Shown here piece after piece: positions 28,184 through 37,737 of a stretch of 64,000 bases of DNA (position 1 is its first letter; every line of letters starts with the position of its first letter). The notes below the pieces were generated by a model. That model did not search any database. It saw nothing but the letters and a program-made list of their open reading frames with translations, and was not told where the DNA came from. Made by a program: the position numbers and the translations under genes. Source of the DNA: Microbacterium sp. LWH7-1.2 (GTDB lineage Bacteria; Actinomycetota; Actinomycetes; Actinomycetales; Microbacteriaceae); NCBI RefSeq assembly GCF_038397755.1, contig NZ_CP151637.1, positions 2,666,001 through 2,730,000 of the forward strand, written 5' to 3'.

Positions 28184-28219
28184 CGGATGCTGCGCCGCGA
28201 GGTCGGCGCGCAGCATCCG
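28184..28219. terminator. CGGATGCTGCGC hairpin between convergent genes
   Basis: CGGATGCTGCGC (28184-28195) and its exact reverse complement (28208-28219) form a 12-bp stem with a 12-nt loop. It lies between the stops of the Usp gene and the convergent recQ gene, so it probably serves as a two-way terminator despite lacking a T run. It belongs to the GGATGC(T/C)GC hairpin family found elsewhere in the window. Confidence 0.7.
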
Positions 28220-28223
28220 GGTG

Positions 28224-30239
28224 TCAGGCGGCGGCGACCACCGCGAGCACGGCCTCGCCGTAGGCCTCGCGCTTCTTGGCGCCGATGCCCGAGACGCCGT
28301 CGAGGTCGGCCAGGCTCGCGGGGCGGCGCTCGGCGAGCGCGCGCAGCGTCGCGTCCCCGAACACGATGTAGGCGGGCACCCCGAGCTCTTTCGCGACGCC
28401 GGCACGCCAGGAGCGCAGCGCCTCGAACACACCGGCGTTCGCGGGGTCGAGGATCTCGGGAGCGGTGGTCTTGCGCACGCGCGCGACCCCGCCGGAACGG
28501 CCCATCACGTCGCGGCGGAGCGGCACCGGCGTCTCGCCGCGCAGCACGCCGGCCGCAGACTCACCGAGAGCGAGCGTGCCGTACTCCCCGCGGGCGACCA
28601 GGATGCCACGGGCCAGCAGCTGCCGGATCACGCTGCGCCAGTCCTGATCGCTGAGGTCCGCACCGAGCCCGTACGTCGAGAGCTGATCGTGGCCCTGCTG
28701 CCGGATGCGGTCGGTCGAGGCGCCGCGGAGGATGTCCACGAGGTGGCCCGCCCCGAACGCCTGGCCGCGCTCGCGCTGCAGCCGCACGATCGTCGACAGC
28801 AGCTTCTGCGCGGGCACGAGTCCGTCCCACGTGTCGGGCGCCTCGAGGCAGGTGTCGCAGTTGCCGCACGGGGCGGAGGCTTCGCCGAAGTAGGCGAGCA
28901 GGTTCTGGCGGCGGCATCCGACCGTCTCGCACAGGCCGAGCATCGCGTCGAGGTGCTGGCCGAGGCGGGTCTTGAAGGCGCGGTCGCCGGGCGACTGGTC
29001 GATCATGCGGCGCTGCTGCACGACGTCGCCGAGCCCATAGGCCATCCACGCGACGGATGCCTCGCCGTCGCGGCCCGCTCGACCGGTCTCCTGGTAGTAC
29101 CCCTCGACGGACTTCGGCAGGTCGATGTGCGCGACGAAGCGGACATCGGGCTTGTCGATGCCCATGCCGAACGCGATCGTCGCCACCATCACGACGCCGT
29201 CCTCGCGGAGGAACCGGGACTGGTTCGCGGCGCGCGTCTCGGCCGGAAGACCGGCGTGGTACGGCAGCGCGTCGACGCCCTGCGCGGAGAGGAACTCGGC
29301 CGTCTGCTCGACCGACTTGCGGCTCAGCGCATAGACGATGCCCGATACCGGACCGGACCCCTGTGAACGGATGAAGGCGACGAGCTGACGCCGGGGGTCT
29401 GACTTGGCCTCGATGCGGTACTGGATGTTCGGGCGGTCGAAGCTCGACACGAAGTGGCGCGCCTGCGGCAGCTGCAGGCGCTCGGTCATCTCGCGATGCG
29501 TCGCGGGCGTCGCCGTCGCCGTGAGCGCGAGGCGCGGGACCCCGGGGAACCGTTCGGCGAGGGCGCCCAGCGCGAGGTAGTCGGGCCGGAAGTCATGGCC
29601 CCACTGCGACACGCAGTGCGCCTCGTCGATCGCGATGACGCTGAGCTTTCCGCGCGCGAGGAACCGGAGCGTCGTCTCGGTGTTGAGCCGCTCGGGGGCG
29701 ACGTAGAGCAGGTCGAGCTCGCCCGCCAGGTATGCGCGCTCGACGGCCGCGCGCTCGGGCGGCGCCTGCGTCGAGTTGAGGTAGGCGGCGCGCACGCCGT
29801 TGGCGACGAGCGCGTCGACCTGGTCGTGCATGAGCGCGATCAGAGGACTCACGACGAGCCCCGAGCCCGGGCGCGCGAGCGCCGGCACCTGGTAGCAGAC
29901 GCTCTTGCCGCCACCGGTGGGCATGAGCACGACGGCGTCCCCGCCGGCGATCACGTGATCGACGATCGCGCCCTGCTCACCCCGGAACGCGTCGTACCCG
30001 TACACCTCGCGCAGCACCGTGCCCGCGTCGGCGCCGGTGAAGTCCCGGCGAGGACCGGCTCCTGCGAACGGGTCGATCGACGTCGAGCCGCCGGCCAGCG
30101 GGTCGGGCGGCGGCATCCAGCCGTCCTCCGGCGGAGCCCACGACTCGTCGGGCGGGGGCGCACTGTACTCATCGGCCGGCGGCGCCCAGGCGGGCTCCCA
30201 CGCGAGGTCGGCGTACGGGTCGCCCTGGGGGATTGTCAC
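28224..30239 (-). CDS. recQ: ATP-dependent DNA helicase RecQ
   Basis: 671 residues. Motif I is [15 protein letters not shown], motif [19 protein letters not shown], motif [12 protein letters not shown]. Next comes the zinc-binding part (four Cys: CRRQN and CGNCDTC), a winged-helix RQC region and a C-terminal HRDC domain ([20 protein letters not shown]). It unwinds recombination and replication intermediates 3' to 5'. The GTG start at 30239 gives an N-terminal 50-residue Pro-rich extension not needed for activity; a start further in is possible. It is monocistronic. Confidence 0.95.
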   Translation of the reverse strand: MTIPQGDPYADLAWEPAWAPPADEYSAPPPDESWAPPEDGWMPPPDPLAGGSTSIDPFAGAGPRRDFTGADAGTVLREVYGYDAFRGEQGAIVDHVIAGGDAVVLMPTGGGKSVCYQVPALARPGSGLVVSPLIALMHDQVDALVANGVRAAYLNSTQAPPERAAVERAYLAGELDLLYVAPERLNTETTLRFLARGKLSVIAIDEAHCVSQWGHDFRPDYLALGALAERFPGVPRLALTATATPATHREMTERLQLPQARHFVSSFDRPNIQYRIEAKSDPRRQLVAFIRSQGSGPVSGIVYALSRKSVEQTAEFLSAQGVDALPYHAGLPAETRAANQSRFLREDGVVMVATIAFGMGIDKPDVRFVAHIDLPKSVEGYYQETGRAGRDGEASVAWMAYGLGDVVQQRRMIDQSPGDRAFKTRLGQHLDAMLGLCETVGCRRQNLLAYFGEASAPCGNCDTCLEAPDTWDGLVPAQKLLSTIVRLQRERGQAFGAGHLVDILRGASTDRIRQQGHDQLSTYGLGADLSDQDWRSVIRQLLARGILVARGEYGTLALGESAAGVLRGETPVPLRRDVMGRSGGVARVRKTTAPEILDPANAGVFEALRSWRAGVAKELGVPAYIVFGDATLRALAERRPASLADLDGVSGIGAKKREAYGEAVLAVVAAA

Positions 30240-30342
30240 CTGTCCCAGGGTAGCCTCGGCATCCGACGCGCTCCCCCCGCGCGCCCGCCCCGGTGCACAA
30301 CCCGCCGCGAGCCGTCTTCACGCGTCGCTGGGGAGGGAACGG

Positions 30343-31346
30343 TCAGCGCGGCCGCGGCGGGCGACACACGACGAGTTCCGCGTCGCCGCGCAAGGTCACT
30401 ACTCCGGCAGCGTGGGGCAGCACGACGGTCGACCCGCGCGTCAGGTTCAGCGTCGATCCGTCGGCGCCCGCTGTCGCTTCTGCCCGGCCGGCGAGCACGA
30501 CCATCACGGCGAAGCCTGGCTCGACGACGGCTGAGCCGTACACCCGCACGTGCTCGAGTCGAAAGAAGGGGTCGGCCTCTTCCGGCAGTAGCGGCGTCGC
30601 TTCCCCGGCACGATGAACGAGCCTGCGGACCGCGGACTCTGATCGGGCAGTCCGCTCGACTGCACCGAGCGCGGTGTCGAATCCGACGCCGAGGTGCCCC
30701 TCGGCACGACCGTCGATCGCGAAGCCCGTCCACTCGACGAGGATCGAGAGGTCCTGGGGCTCCTGGAGTTCGACGAGCAGGATGCCTTCGCCGATCGCGT
30801 GCAACACCCCGGCCGGCACGTGCACGACATCGCCCGGTGCGACATCCAGCCGATGCATCGCGCCCAGGAGCGCCGCGGTGTCCTGCCGCTCGACGATGCC
30901 GTCGAGTTCCGCCCCATCCAGATCCCGTGCGAGAGCGAGGTGGACCTGTCCGGGCGTGAGGATGTACCAGGCCTCGGTCTTGCCGTGCAAGGCTCCGATG
31001 TGGGCTGCCGCCCAGGGCCCATCGGGATGAGCGTGCACCGGCAACCGCTGACCCGCATCGCATCCAGGAGCTTCACGAGAAGCATGGGATCTGCTCCGAA
31101 GGCCTCGCTGTGCGCCTCGCCGAGCCATCGCAGCGGGTCGGCGGCGAGGGCTTCGGCGAGCAGCCGCCCATCGGCCAGCACCGTCTGCCCCGCCGGCGCT
31201 TCTCCGCGAACAGGGGTCGCCGATGCGACCCAGTCCTCCGGCTCGTACTCCCCGCCCTCCTCCTCCCCGCGGAAGTCCGTGATGCGGCGGCCACCCCGGT
31301 AGAAGCGGTCCGCAGGGCGGTTGGAGGGAAGATCGGAGATGGTCAC
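30343..31346 (-). pseudogene. manA: Mannose-6-phosphate isomerase, class I, broken by a 5-bp tandem duplication
   Basis: The N-terminal third (GTG at 31346; MTISDLPSNRP) and the C-terminal two thirds lie in different frames. They join at 31055-31064, where GATGC is tandemly repeated (GCATCGCATC on the plus strand). Removing one copy restores LLDAGQRLPVHAHPDG, including the zinc-ligand motif QxLPVHxHP. Downstream Glu in HGKTEAWYIL and His in GVLHAIGEG complete the metal site. An intact copy would encode about 332 residues. ManA interconverts mannose-6-P and fructose-6-P. It closes the sugar operon and overlaps the kinase stop (GTGA). The lesion could be a real mutation, phase variation or an assembly error. 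Confidence 0.85.
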
Positions 31347-32608
31347 GACCGCGCGCCTTTCGCGATTCGTTCGACGGATGCCGCGACCCGCCGTCCGGCC
31401 GCGGGGCCTGAGTCCACAGCATCCGACGACATCATCCCCGCGATGAAGCCGCCGACGAAGCTGTCGCCGAGCCCGATCGTGGTCGGAGCGGCGACATCGA
31501 GCTTGTATGCCGGTATGCAGACCGCCTGGCCCGAGAATCGCTGCTCGAGTTCGACCGCGAAGCGCGCCGCGCGCTCCTGCCGAGGCAGCAGGCGGGTGGC
31601 CGCGTAATCCGCCGCGGTGAGTGCGTCGCCGACCCGGAAGCGGGTGCCCGCCATCGTCACGCCGCCGTCAAGAGCACTCCCCCATCGTTCCGCGTCGTCG
31701 CCGACAGCGACGGCCCAGTGCTTCGTATGCACCACCAGGATCGGCGCGGGGATGAGCTCGGACGCAGCCCGCAGGGCATCCTCGACGGCGTCGGGATCGA
31801 GCAGGTCGAACGCGCCGCCGAGGTAGCCGAAGAGCTCATCCTCGTTGAGCCCGTACACGTCGACGACGGCTGCCATCGCATCGCGCACCCGCAGCCCGTG
31901 CGCCGCATCGTGCGACCCGGCGTCTTCGAACAATGCCACCCCACCGGCGGCCATGCGCGCGATCGCCCCGGCGACCCGCCCCAGGCGGTCCTCGAGGATC
32001 GCTCGATCCTGAATCGTGTTGAAGCCCGACGCGAGGAACGCCCGTGCCTCCGCGACGAGGTCGCCGAGCTGCGGCGCGAGCACGAGCTCCCGGTTGGGCA
32101 GGTCGTTCACGTAGATGAGCCGGTTGGGATGGGGCGCGACGATCAGCGCGTCGGGGAGCTCCACCGCGGCACCCGCCGGGTACTGCACGATCACGTGCGG
32201 TTCCGTGGAATCCCTCGTGGCGCTGTTGAGATACGAGACCTCCGGGGGAAGTTGGCGCCGCACGGTGTCGTCGATGCTGACGAGATGGACCGTGCTCGGC
32301 ACACCGAGCCTGGCCATCGCGAGCGCGGCGCGCACGCAGGTCCCTCCGAGGGTCGAGGCGTAGCGGAAGCGCGCCGAGAACTCCTCGAGCGCCGCGGGCG
32401 TGGCGACGAAACGCTCACCGCCGCGCCCTTCGCGCAGGAACGACAGCACCGAGACGACGAGGCTCCGCTCGTCGACCACGGCCACTGCGGTGTCGAGCTC
32501 TGATGCCGTGACGCCGTAGACGCGCGCAGCCTCCTCGAGGACGGCGGCATCCCATTCGATCTCGTAGTCGACGGTGCCGCCGAGCCCGAGCACGATCCCT
32601 GAGCTCAC
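31343..32608 (-). CDS. ADP-dependent phosphofructokinase/glucokinase family sugar kinase
   Basis: 421 residues. It starts with GLGGTVDYEIEWDAA and has STLGGTCVRAALAMARLG, the NRLIYVNDLPNREL stretch, GLNEDEL (the NxxE-like metal motif) and the C-terminal GLGDSFVGGF with the catalytic GxGD Asp. Order and motifs fit the ADP_PFK_GK group of the ribokinase superfamily better than PfkB. Archaeal and eukaryotic members use ADP as phosphoryl donor. Placed between a class II aldolase gene and manA, it probably phosphorylates a hexose phosphate to a 1,6-bisphosphate. The donor and sugar are inferred. The start is GTG with GGATCGGAG upstream. Confidence 0.8.
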   Translation of the reverse strand: MSSGIVLGLGGTVDYEIEWDAAVLEEAARVYGVTASELDTAVAVVDERSLVVSVLSFLREGRGGERFVATPAALEEFSARFRYASTLGGTCVRAALAMARLGVPSTVHLVSIDDTVRRQLPPEVSYLNSATRDSTEPHVIVQYPAGAAVELPDALIVAPHPNRLIYVNDLPNRELVLAPQLGDLVAEARAFLASGFNTIQDRAILEDRLGRVAGAIARMAAGGVALFEDAGSHDAAHGLRVRDAMAAVVDVYGLNEDELFGYLGGAFDLLDPDAVEDALRAASELIPAPILVVHTKHWAVAVGDDAERWGSALDGGVTMAGTRFRVGDALTAADYAATRLLPRQERAARFAVELEQRFSGQAVCIPAYKLDVAAPTTIGLGDSFVGGFIAGMMSSDAVDSGPAAGRRVAASVERIAKGARS

Positions 32609-32636
32609 GCTCCGATCCTTCCGCGGTCGAGGCCGG

Positions 32637-33500
32637 TCAGTACAGCGGCGCCTTGCCGTCGGCGCCGAAGAGACGGATCTTCTCGGCCGCCGTGACCTTC
32701 AGTGCGGCGATCGGCTCGGGCTGGATGGCGTTCGGCTCGCGCAGGCGCTCGTCGGTGCCGAGAATCTCGCGCATGCGGTTGTGGTACGCCACCTTGATGT
32801 CGCTCGAGATGTTGATCTTGTTGATGCCGAGCGAGACCGCACGGCTCAGTTCGCTGTCGGGGTTGCCCGAGCCGCCATGCAGGACGAGCGGGATGCCCAC
32901 TGCCGCCTTGATCTCCTCGAGCAGGTCGTGACGCAGCTCGGGGTTCTTGTCCGACGGGTAGAGGCCGTGCGAGGTCCCGATCGCGATCGCCAGGCTGTCG
33001 ACGCCGGTCTCCTGCACGAAGCGGACGGCGTCGTCGACGTTGGTGTAGATGATCTCGGCGGCGCCCGACTCTCCGTAGCTGTCGTTCGCCCCGATCGTGC
33101 CGAGCTCGCCTTCGACCTGGACGCCGACGACGTGCGCCGCCTCGACGACCTTTCGCGTCAGGGCCACGTTCTCGTCGAACGGCTTGAGCGAGGCGTCGAT
33201 CATGACCGAAGTGAAACCGGCCTGGATTGCCGTGATGATCTGCTCGTAGGTGCCACCGTGGTCCCAGTGGATCGCCACGGGGACGCTCGAGCGGTGGGCG
33301 CGGGCGTGCATCGCCGGGATGAGGTCGGTGGTGATGTGCCGCACCTCGTCGGGGTGGATCGCGATGATGACCGGAGCATCCAGCTCCTCGCTGATGTCCA
33401 TCACCCCGTTGAACATCGCCCAGTCGCTGATGTTGAAGGCCGGGATCGCGAAGTTGTCGGCGTTGGCGACGTCGAGGATGGACTTGCCGGTGTAGAGCAC
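32637..33500 (-). CDS. Class II fructose/tagatose-bisphosphate aldolase
   Basis: 287 residues. The zinc-site motif HWDHGGTYEQIITAI, EGELGTIG, the SLAIAIGTSHGLYP loop and the phosphate-binding VLHGGSGN plus GINKINISSD are all in place. It splits a ketohexose bisphosphate into DHAP and glyceraldehyde-3-phosphate. Sequence features are close to the KbaY/GatY/FbaA group and do not separate fructose from tagatose. The start is GTG with GGAG 9 nt upstream. It lies 28 bp upstream of the kinase gene and 40 bp behind the permease, in the same operon, so import, phosphorylation and cleavage appear to be coordinated. Confidence 0.93.
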   Translation of the reverse strand: MLYTGKSILDVANADNFAIPAFNISDWAMFNGVMDISEELDAPVIIAIHPDEVRHITTDLIPAMHARAHRSSVPVAIHWDHGGTYEQIITAIQAGFTSVMIDASLKPFDENVALTRKVVEAAHVVGVQVEGELGTIGANDSYGESGAAEIIYTNVDDAVRFVQETGVDSLAIAIGTSHGLYPSDKNPELRHDLLEEIKAAVGIPLVLHGGSGNPDSELSRAVSLGINKINISSDIKVAYHNRMREILGTDERLREPNAIQPEPIAALKVTAAEKIRLFGADGKAPLY

Positions 33501-33540
33501 GAGAGTATCTCCGTTTCGATGGTGGTCTGCGGGGCGCGCG

Positions 33541-34386
33541 TCAGCTCTTGACCGACCCGGACGTCAGTCCGCTGATGAAGTAGCGCTGAAAGAAGAGGAA
33601 GAGAACGAGGACGGGAATCGACCCGAGGATGCTCATCGCCATGATTTCGTTCCACTCGTACGAGTGCTGGCCCATGAGCAGCTGGATGCCGATGGGCACC
33701 GTTCGCATGTCGACGGTCCGCGTCAGCGTGAGAGCGAAGAGGTACTCGTTCCACGCGATCATGAACGTGTAGACCCCGACCGAGACGATCCCTGGCACCG
33801 AGATGGGAACGAGGACTCGCCACAGCGCGGTGAACGAGCCGGCGCCGTCCACACGGACCGCCTCGTCGAGCTCACGCGGCAGCGTGTTGAGGTACCCCGT
33901 CATCATGATGATCGCGTAGGGCAGCGTGAACACCATGTAAGTGAAGATCAGGCCGGGATAGGTGTTGTACAGCCCGAGCGCCACGACGAGGCCGAAGTAC
34001 GGGATCAGGAGTGTGATCGGCGGCACGGCCTGGACGCTCACGATCGTGATGTTGAGCAGCCGCTTGCCGCGGAACTCGAAGCGGCTGAACGCGTAGGCGG
34101 CCTGAATCGCGACGACGAGGGTCAGCAGCGTGACGAAGCCCGCGACGATGTAGCTGTTGAGGAAGAACCGCAGCTTCTCGGGGTCGGTGAAGATCGCGAT
34201 GTACGCGTCGAAGGACAACTTCTCGGTCAGCAGCCGAGGCGGCAGCTCGAAGATCTCGGTGTTCGACTTGAACGAGCTCGACAGCATCCAGAGGACGGGT
34301 GCCGCCGCGAAGATCGCTCCGAGGATGAGTCCGATGACCACGCCGACGCGCATCGCGCGCCGCCGTGTCTTGAGAGCCATGGTCAT
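33541..34386 (-). CDS. Carbohydrate ABC transporter permease (MalG type)
   Basis: 281 residues with six hydrophobic segments. The EAA loop reads ELDEAVRVDGAGSFTALWRV, the contact for the ATPase coupling helix. N-terminal residues are basic, and the C-terminus ends in SGLTSGSVKS, typical of MalG-like subunits. It forms the import channel with the preceding permease. There is no ATPase gene in the operon, so a shared MsiK/UgpC-type ATPase encoded elsewhere is expected, as in other actinobacterial sugar importers. Only one base separates it from the MalF-type gene. Confidence 0.95.
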   Translation of the reverse strand: MTMALKTRRRAMRVGVVIGLILGAIFAAAPVLWMLSSSFKSNTEIFELPPRLLTEKLSFDAYIAIFTDPEKLRFFLNSYIVAGFVTLLTLVVAIQAAYAFSRFEFRGKRLLNITIVSVQAVPPITLLIPYFGLVVALGLYNTYPGLIFTYMVFTLPYAIIMMTGYLNTLPRELDEAVRVDGAGSFTALWRVLVPISVPGIVSVGVYTFMIAWNEYLFALTLTRTVDMRTVPIGIQLLMGQHSYEWNEIMAMSILGSIPVLVLFLFFQRYFISGLTSGSVKS

Positions 34387-34387
34387 G

Positions 34388-35320
34388 TCAGTCCCTCGCC
34401 CTCTGGTGGCGGACGTAGAAGTATGCGAGCACCATCGACATCAGCAGTACGAGCACGGCGCTGGTGGAGGCGAGCGAGAAGTCGTACTTCGAGAACGCGA
34501 GCTTGTAGGTGTACGTGCTGAGCATCTCCGTGACGTTGATGGGTCCCCCACCCGTCGTCAGCCAGATCAAGGCGAACTGCTGGGAGGTCCAGATCAGGTC
34601 GAGCAGGACGAGGCTGACGATGATCGGCCGCAGCTGCGGGATCGTGACGTTGAAGAAGCGCTGGACGCCGTTGGCGCCGTCGACTCGGGCCGCTTCGTTC
34701 AGCTCGGCGGGGATGCCCTGCAGGCCGGCGAGCAGACTCACCATGAAGAACGGGTAGCCGGCCCAGATGTTGATGAACGTGACCGAGCTGAGCGCGAGCT
34801 CGGGCGAGGCGAGCCATTCGACGTTGGTGCCCAGGAGGAAGTTGATGACGCCGTTCGGTGCGAAGAGCATCCGCCACAGCACCGCGATCACGGCCGCGGT
34901 GAACAGCCACGGAAGGATGTAGAGGGCGCGGAAGATCGCGCGGGGGACGCGGCCGATGAGTTCGCTGTTGAGGAGCATGGCGAAGGTCAGGCCCAGCACG
35001 AGGTGGGCGACGACGCTCGTCACGGTGAAGATCAGGGTGTTCGAGATCGCGTTCAGGAAAGCCGGGTCCGTCACGACGGCGACGAAGTTGTCGAGCCCGA
35101 CGAACTGGGGGCTCTTGTTCAGGATGACGTTGTCCTGGAACGAGTAGCCCACGACCATGACGATCGGGACGACCATGAGGACGACGAGCAGGATCAGGGT
35201 GGGGGCGAGGAACCCGTAGGACTCCGCTGTCTTTCGCGCCTGGCTCCGACGACGTCGGATGCCCCCCTTGTCGGGACCGAGAACGAGGGTCTCGGTGTCG
35301 GGTGCGATGAGTGGCTGCAT
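34388..35320 (-). CDS. Carbohydrate ABC transporter permease (MalF type)
   Basis: 310 residues. A cytoplasmic basic N-terminus (RRRRSQARK) leads to six membrane segments, and the EAA loop reads ELNEAARVDGANGVQRFF. Family traits such as FVGLDNF and IFRALYILPW are present. It pairs with the MalG-type subunit downstream to make the transmembrane pore. An 80-bp gap upstream contains a strong hairpin that likely lowers expression relative to the binding protein. Confidence 0.95.
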   Translation of the reverse strand: MQPLIAPDTETLVLGPDKGGIRRRRSQARKTAESYGFLAPTLILLVVLMVVPIVMVVGYSFQDNVILNKSPQFVGLDNFVAVVTDPAFLNAISNTLIFTVTSVVAHLVLGLTFAMLLNSELIGRVPRAIFRALYILPWLFTAAVIAVLWRMLFAPNGVINFLLGTNVEWLASPELALSSVTFINIWAGYPFFMVSLLAGLQGIPAELNEAARVDGANGVQRFFNVTIPQLRPIIVSLVLLDLIWTSQQFALIWLTTGGGPINVTEMLSTYTYKLAFSKYDFSLASTSAVLVLLMSMVLAYFYVRHQRARD

Positions 35321-35340
35321 GGCTCAGTTCATTTCTGGTC

Positions 35341-35376
35341 GGGTGCCGCGCCGTGGCCGTTCACGGCGCGACACCC
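35341..35376 (-). terminator. Hairpin between sugar-binding-protein and permease genes
   Basis: GTGCCGCGCCGTG and CACGGCGCGACAC pair over about 15 bp with one mismatch around a 6-nt loop. It sits 25-60 bp after the binding-protein stop and before the permease ATG. Such stem-loops commonly attenuate read-through and protect the upstream message, giving an excess of binding protein over permeases. Confidence 0.7.
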
Positions 35377-35400
35377 CCGTCTGCAGTGGTCCGGGAGTCC

Positions 35401-36693
35401 TCAGAACTCCGCCGACCAGGAGGTCTGCACCGCCTCGAGCATCTGGTCGACATCCTGCTGGCCGTCCAGCAGCGCCTGGAATTGCTCGCCGAACTGACGC
35501 ATCAGCTCCTCCGCGACCGGCAGGCCGGTGAACTCGTTGGCGGGATAGCCGGCCTGGTAGATCTCGAAGGCCGTCGTGAACAGTTCGTCCTTGCCTTCGA
35601 GGTCAGGCGTCGAATCGACGTTGCCGGGGAAAGCATTCGCGATGGTCGACAGCTCCGAGTTGACCTCGGTGCTCATCAGGTACTCGACGAGCTTGAACGC
35701 GGCATCCTTGTGCTCCGAGTTCTCGGCGACGCCGATGCCCCACGACGCGTATGGGATGCCGCGTTCCCCGTCGAAGCCGTCCTCGGCGGGAATCGCCGAG
35801 ATCGAGAACTGCAGGTCGGGGTTCGTCTCGCGGATGAGGTTGATGTGCGAGAGCGAGTCGATCATCATGCCGACGCGCCCGTTCGTGAACTCCTCGACCT
35901 TGTCCTGCTCCTTCATCGTGAAGGAGCCGGCGGCGATCACGCCTTCGTCCCACAGCCCCTGGATGTATTCCACGACGCTGCGCACATCGTCGTTCGTGAC
36001 ATCGGGCTGTCCGTCGGCGAGCATCGTGCCCCCGGATGCCCAGGCCCACGACATCACGTCGTTCTGGACACCGTTCGGGGTCTCGAGCGACAGCGGAAGC
36101 GCCCAGCCCGCTGCGGCGCCGCCGGCCGTAATCGCCTTGGCGGCGTCTTCGAACTCGCTCCGCGTGCTCGGCGGTGCATCGACGCCGGCGTCCGCCAGGA
36201 GGGCGTCGTTCGTGAAGAGCGGGTAGACGAAGTTGACGACGGGGATCATGTAGGTGGCGCCGTCCACCTGGATCTGGCTCGCCAGCTCGCTGTCGTCGTA
36301 GTCGGCCTCGGCCATGAGGGCGGTGAGGTCGGCGATGACGCCTTGGCTGGCGAAGTCGTTCACCCACGCGCCGTCGAGGCCGACGACGTCGGGCATCGTG
36401 CCGGACGCCGCGCCGGCGAACAGCTGCTCCTTCGTGGAGGCGTACGGGCCGCTCACCAGCTCCACGGTGATGCCCGGGTTCTCCTCCTCGAAGCCGTCGA
36501 TCAGTTCGCGGAACGCTCCGTCGGGAAGCTCGGGCTCCCACCACTGGGCGAACTCGATCGTCACGTCGCCCGAATCGGCCTCCCCCTCGCCGCCGGATGC
36601 CGAGCAGCCGGCGACCGCCAGCACACCGACCGTCGCCAACGCCGTCGCCGCGAGCCTTGCCGCACGGCGACGTCCGAGAGCATCGTTGCTCAT
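35401..36693 (-). CDS. Sugar ABC transporter substrate-binding lipoprotein
   Basis: 430 residues. A twin-type basic N-terminus, a hydrophobic stretch and the lipobox LAVAGC with Cys at residue 30 mark a lipoprotein. The mature part is a type 1 periplasmic-binding fold (family 1 extracellular solute-binding): DVTIEFAQWWEPE, YPLFTNDALLADAGV, GRVGMMIDS and the PYASWGIGV hinge region. It captures an unknown sugar for the two permeases. GAGGAG lies 8 nt before the ATG. First gene of the operon, divergent from the DeoR regulator. Confidence 0.95.
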   Translation of the reverse strand: MSNDALGRRRAARLAATALATVGVLAVAGCSASGGEGEADSGDVTIEFAQWWEPELPDGAFRELIDGFEEENPGITVELVSGPYASTKEQLFAGAASGTMPDVVGLDGAWVNDFASQGVIADLTALMAEADYDDSELASQIQVDGATYMIPVVNFVYPLFTNDALLADAGVDAPPSTRSEFEDAAKAITAGGAAAGWALPLSLETPNGVQNDVMSWAWASGGTMLADGQPDVTNDDVRSVVEYIQGLWDEGVIAAGSFTMKEQDKVEEFTNGRVGMMIDSLSHINLIRETNPDLQFSISAIPAEDGFDGERGIPYASWGIGVAENSEHKDAAFKLVEYLMSTEVNSELSTIANAFPGNVDSTPDLEGKDELFTTAFEIYQAGYPANEFTGLPVAEELMRQFGEQFQALLDGQQDVDQMLEAVQTSWSAEF

Positions 36694-36918
36694 ATTCTCC
36701 TCATTCCGGTATCTGCCGCTTTACGCATTTCTTTGCGGGTTAGTGCGACGTTGTGATGCTAGACCTGTCACCGAAGAGCCGTCAAGGACCGAGATGGTTT
36801 CGTGACTTTGCTGTCTCCTTCGTGATATCGCGGCTTCATTTCGAAGTAGTTGCTGTTTTAAGCTGTTTTATGCACCGGACGACCGCGTCCGGGCGAACCG
36901 ATGTGCTAGGAATTCCTC
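36694..36918. promoter_or_regulatory. Divergent control region of the sugar operon and DeoR regulator
   Basis: This 225-bp AT-richer gap holds direct repeats suited to a DeoR-type regulator. GCTGTTTTA occurs at 36852-36860 and 36862-36870, one helical turn apart. TTCGTGA occurs at 36799-36805 and 36819-36825, two turns apart. The pair of TTCGTGA sites lies midway, and the GCTGTTTTA pair lies about 50 bp before the regulator start. Binding is inferred; no consensus is known for this regulator. Confidence 0.5.
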
Positions 36919-37728
36919 ATGGCCAACGATGTGATCTCGGAGCGGTCGCGCCATCTGCCGGCCGGCCGCCGCGCCGCTCTGCTCGAGCTGCTCGGCACGA
37001 CGGGTCAGCTGAGCGTCGGTGAGATCGCCGAGCAGTTCAAGGTCTCGATCGACACCATCCGCCGCGACCTCGATCAGCTCGATGCCGAGGGGCTGCTGGT
37101 CCGCACGCACGGGGGAGCGGTGAGCGTCGCCTCGTCGCCGCGAAGCGATCGCGGAATGGACGTCCGCATGCGCATGCAGACCGCGGAGAAGGAGGCGATC
37201 GCCGAGCTGGCGGCGGGGCTTGTGGTCGACGGCTCGGTACTCATGCTCAACGGCGGCACGACCACACTCGCCGTCGCCCGCGCGCTGCGGGAACACCGCG
37301 AGCTCACCCTCGCCACGAACAACCTGCGCATCCCTGCAGAAGTGCCGGTGAAGGCACTGCGCGATCTGTACGTCTTCGGCGGGTCGGTGCGCACCGTCGC
37401 CCAGACGACCACCGGGCCGGTGAGTTTTCAGCTGACGCCAGGTGGCGAGCAGCTCGCGGTGCAGGCCGATCTCGCGATCATCGGCGTGGGCGCCGTGTCG
37501 ACCTCCGGCTACTCGACCAGCAATCTGGGCGACGCCGCGATGATGGCCGAGATGATGGCGCATGCGTCGAAAGTCGCGATCCTGGCCGATTCCAGCAAGC
37601 TCGGCCGCCGTCTGTTCGCGCAGATCGCAGATCTGGGCCGGGCTGACTGGTTCATCACCGACGCACCGCCGCCCCCAGATCTCGCCGCGGCACTGGCATC
37701 CGCCGAGGTCGAGGTGCTCGTCCCCTGA
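36919..37728 (+). CDS. DeoR/GlpR-family transcriptional regulator
   Basis: 269 residues. N-terminal winged HTH (QLSVGEIAEQFKVSIDTIRR) with the family signature RRDLDQLDAEGLLVRTHGGA, then a DeoR C-terminal sensor with GSVLMLNGGTTTLAVARAL and KVAILADSSKLGR. Such regulators usually repress sugar operons and are released by a phosphorylated sugar. It is divergent from the binding-protein gene, so it very likely controls the sugar operon and itself. AGGA lies 8 nt before the ATG. Confidence 0.94.
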   Translation: MANDVISERSRHLPAGRRAALLELLGTTGQLSVGEIAEQFKVSIDTIRRDLDQLDAEGLLVRTHGGAVSVASSPRSDRGMDVRMRMQTAEKEAIAELAAGLVVDGSVLMLNGGTTTLAVARALREHRELTLATNNLRIPAEVPVKALRDLYVFGGSVRTVAQTTTGPVSFQLTPGGEQLAVQADLAIIGVGAVSTSGYSTSNLGDAAMMAEMMAHASKVAILADSSKLGRRLFAQIADLGRADWFITDAPPPPDLAAALASAEVEVLVP

Positions 37729-37737
37729 CCGTCTCCG

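Noticed and set aside
30504..31346. The 280-codon frame covering the first part of manA as an intact gene
   Set aside because: After the GATGC duplication it leaves the conserved ManA frame and becomes unlike any protein; it is the truncated product of the pseudogene.
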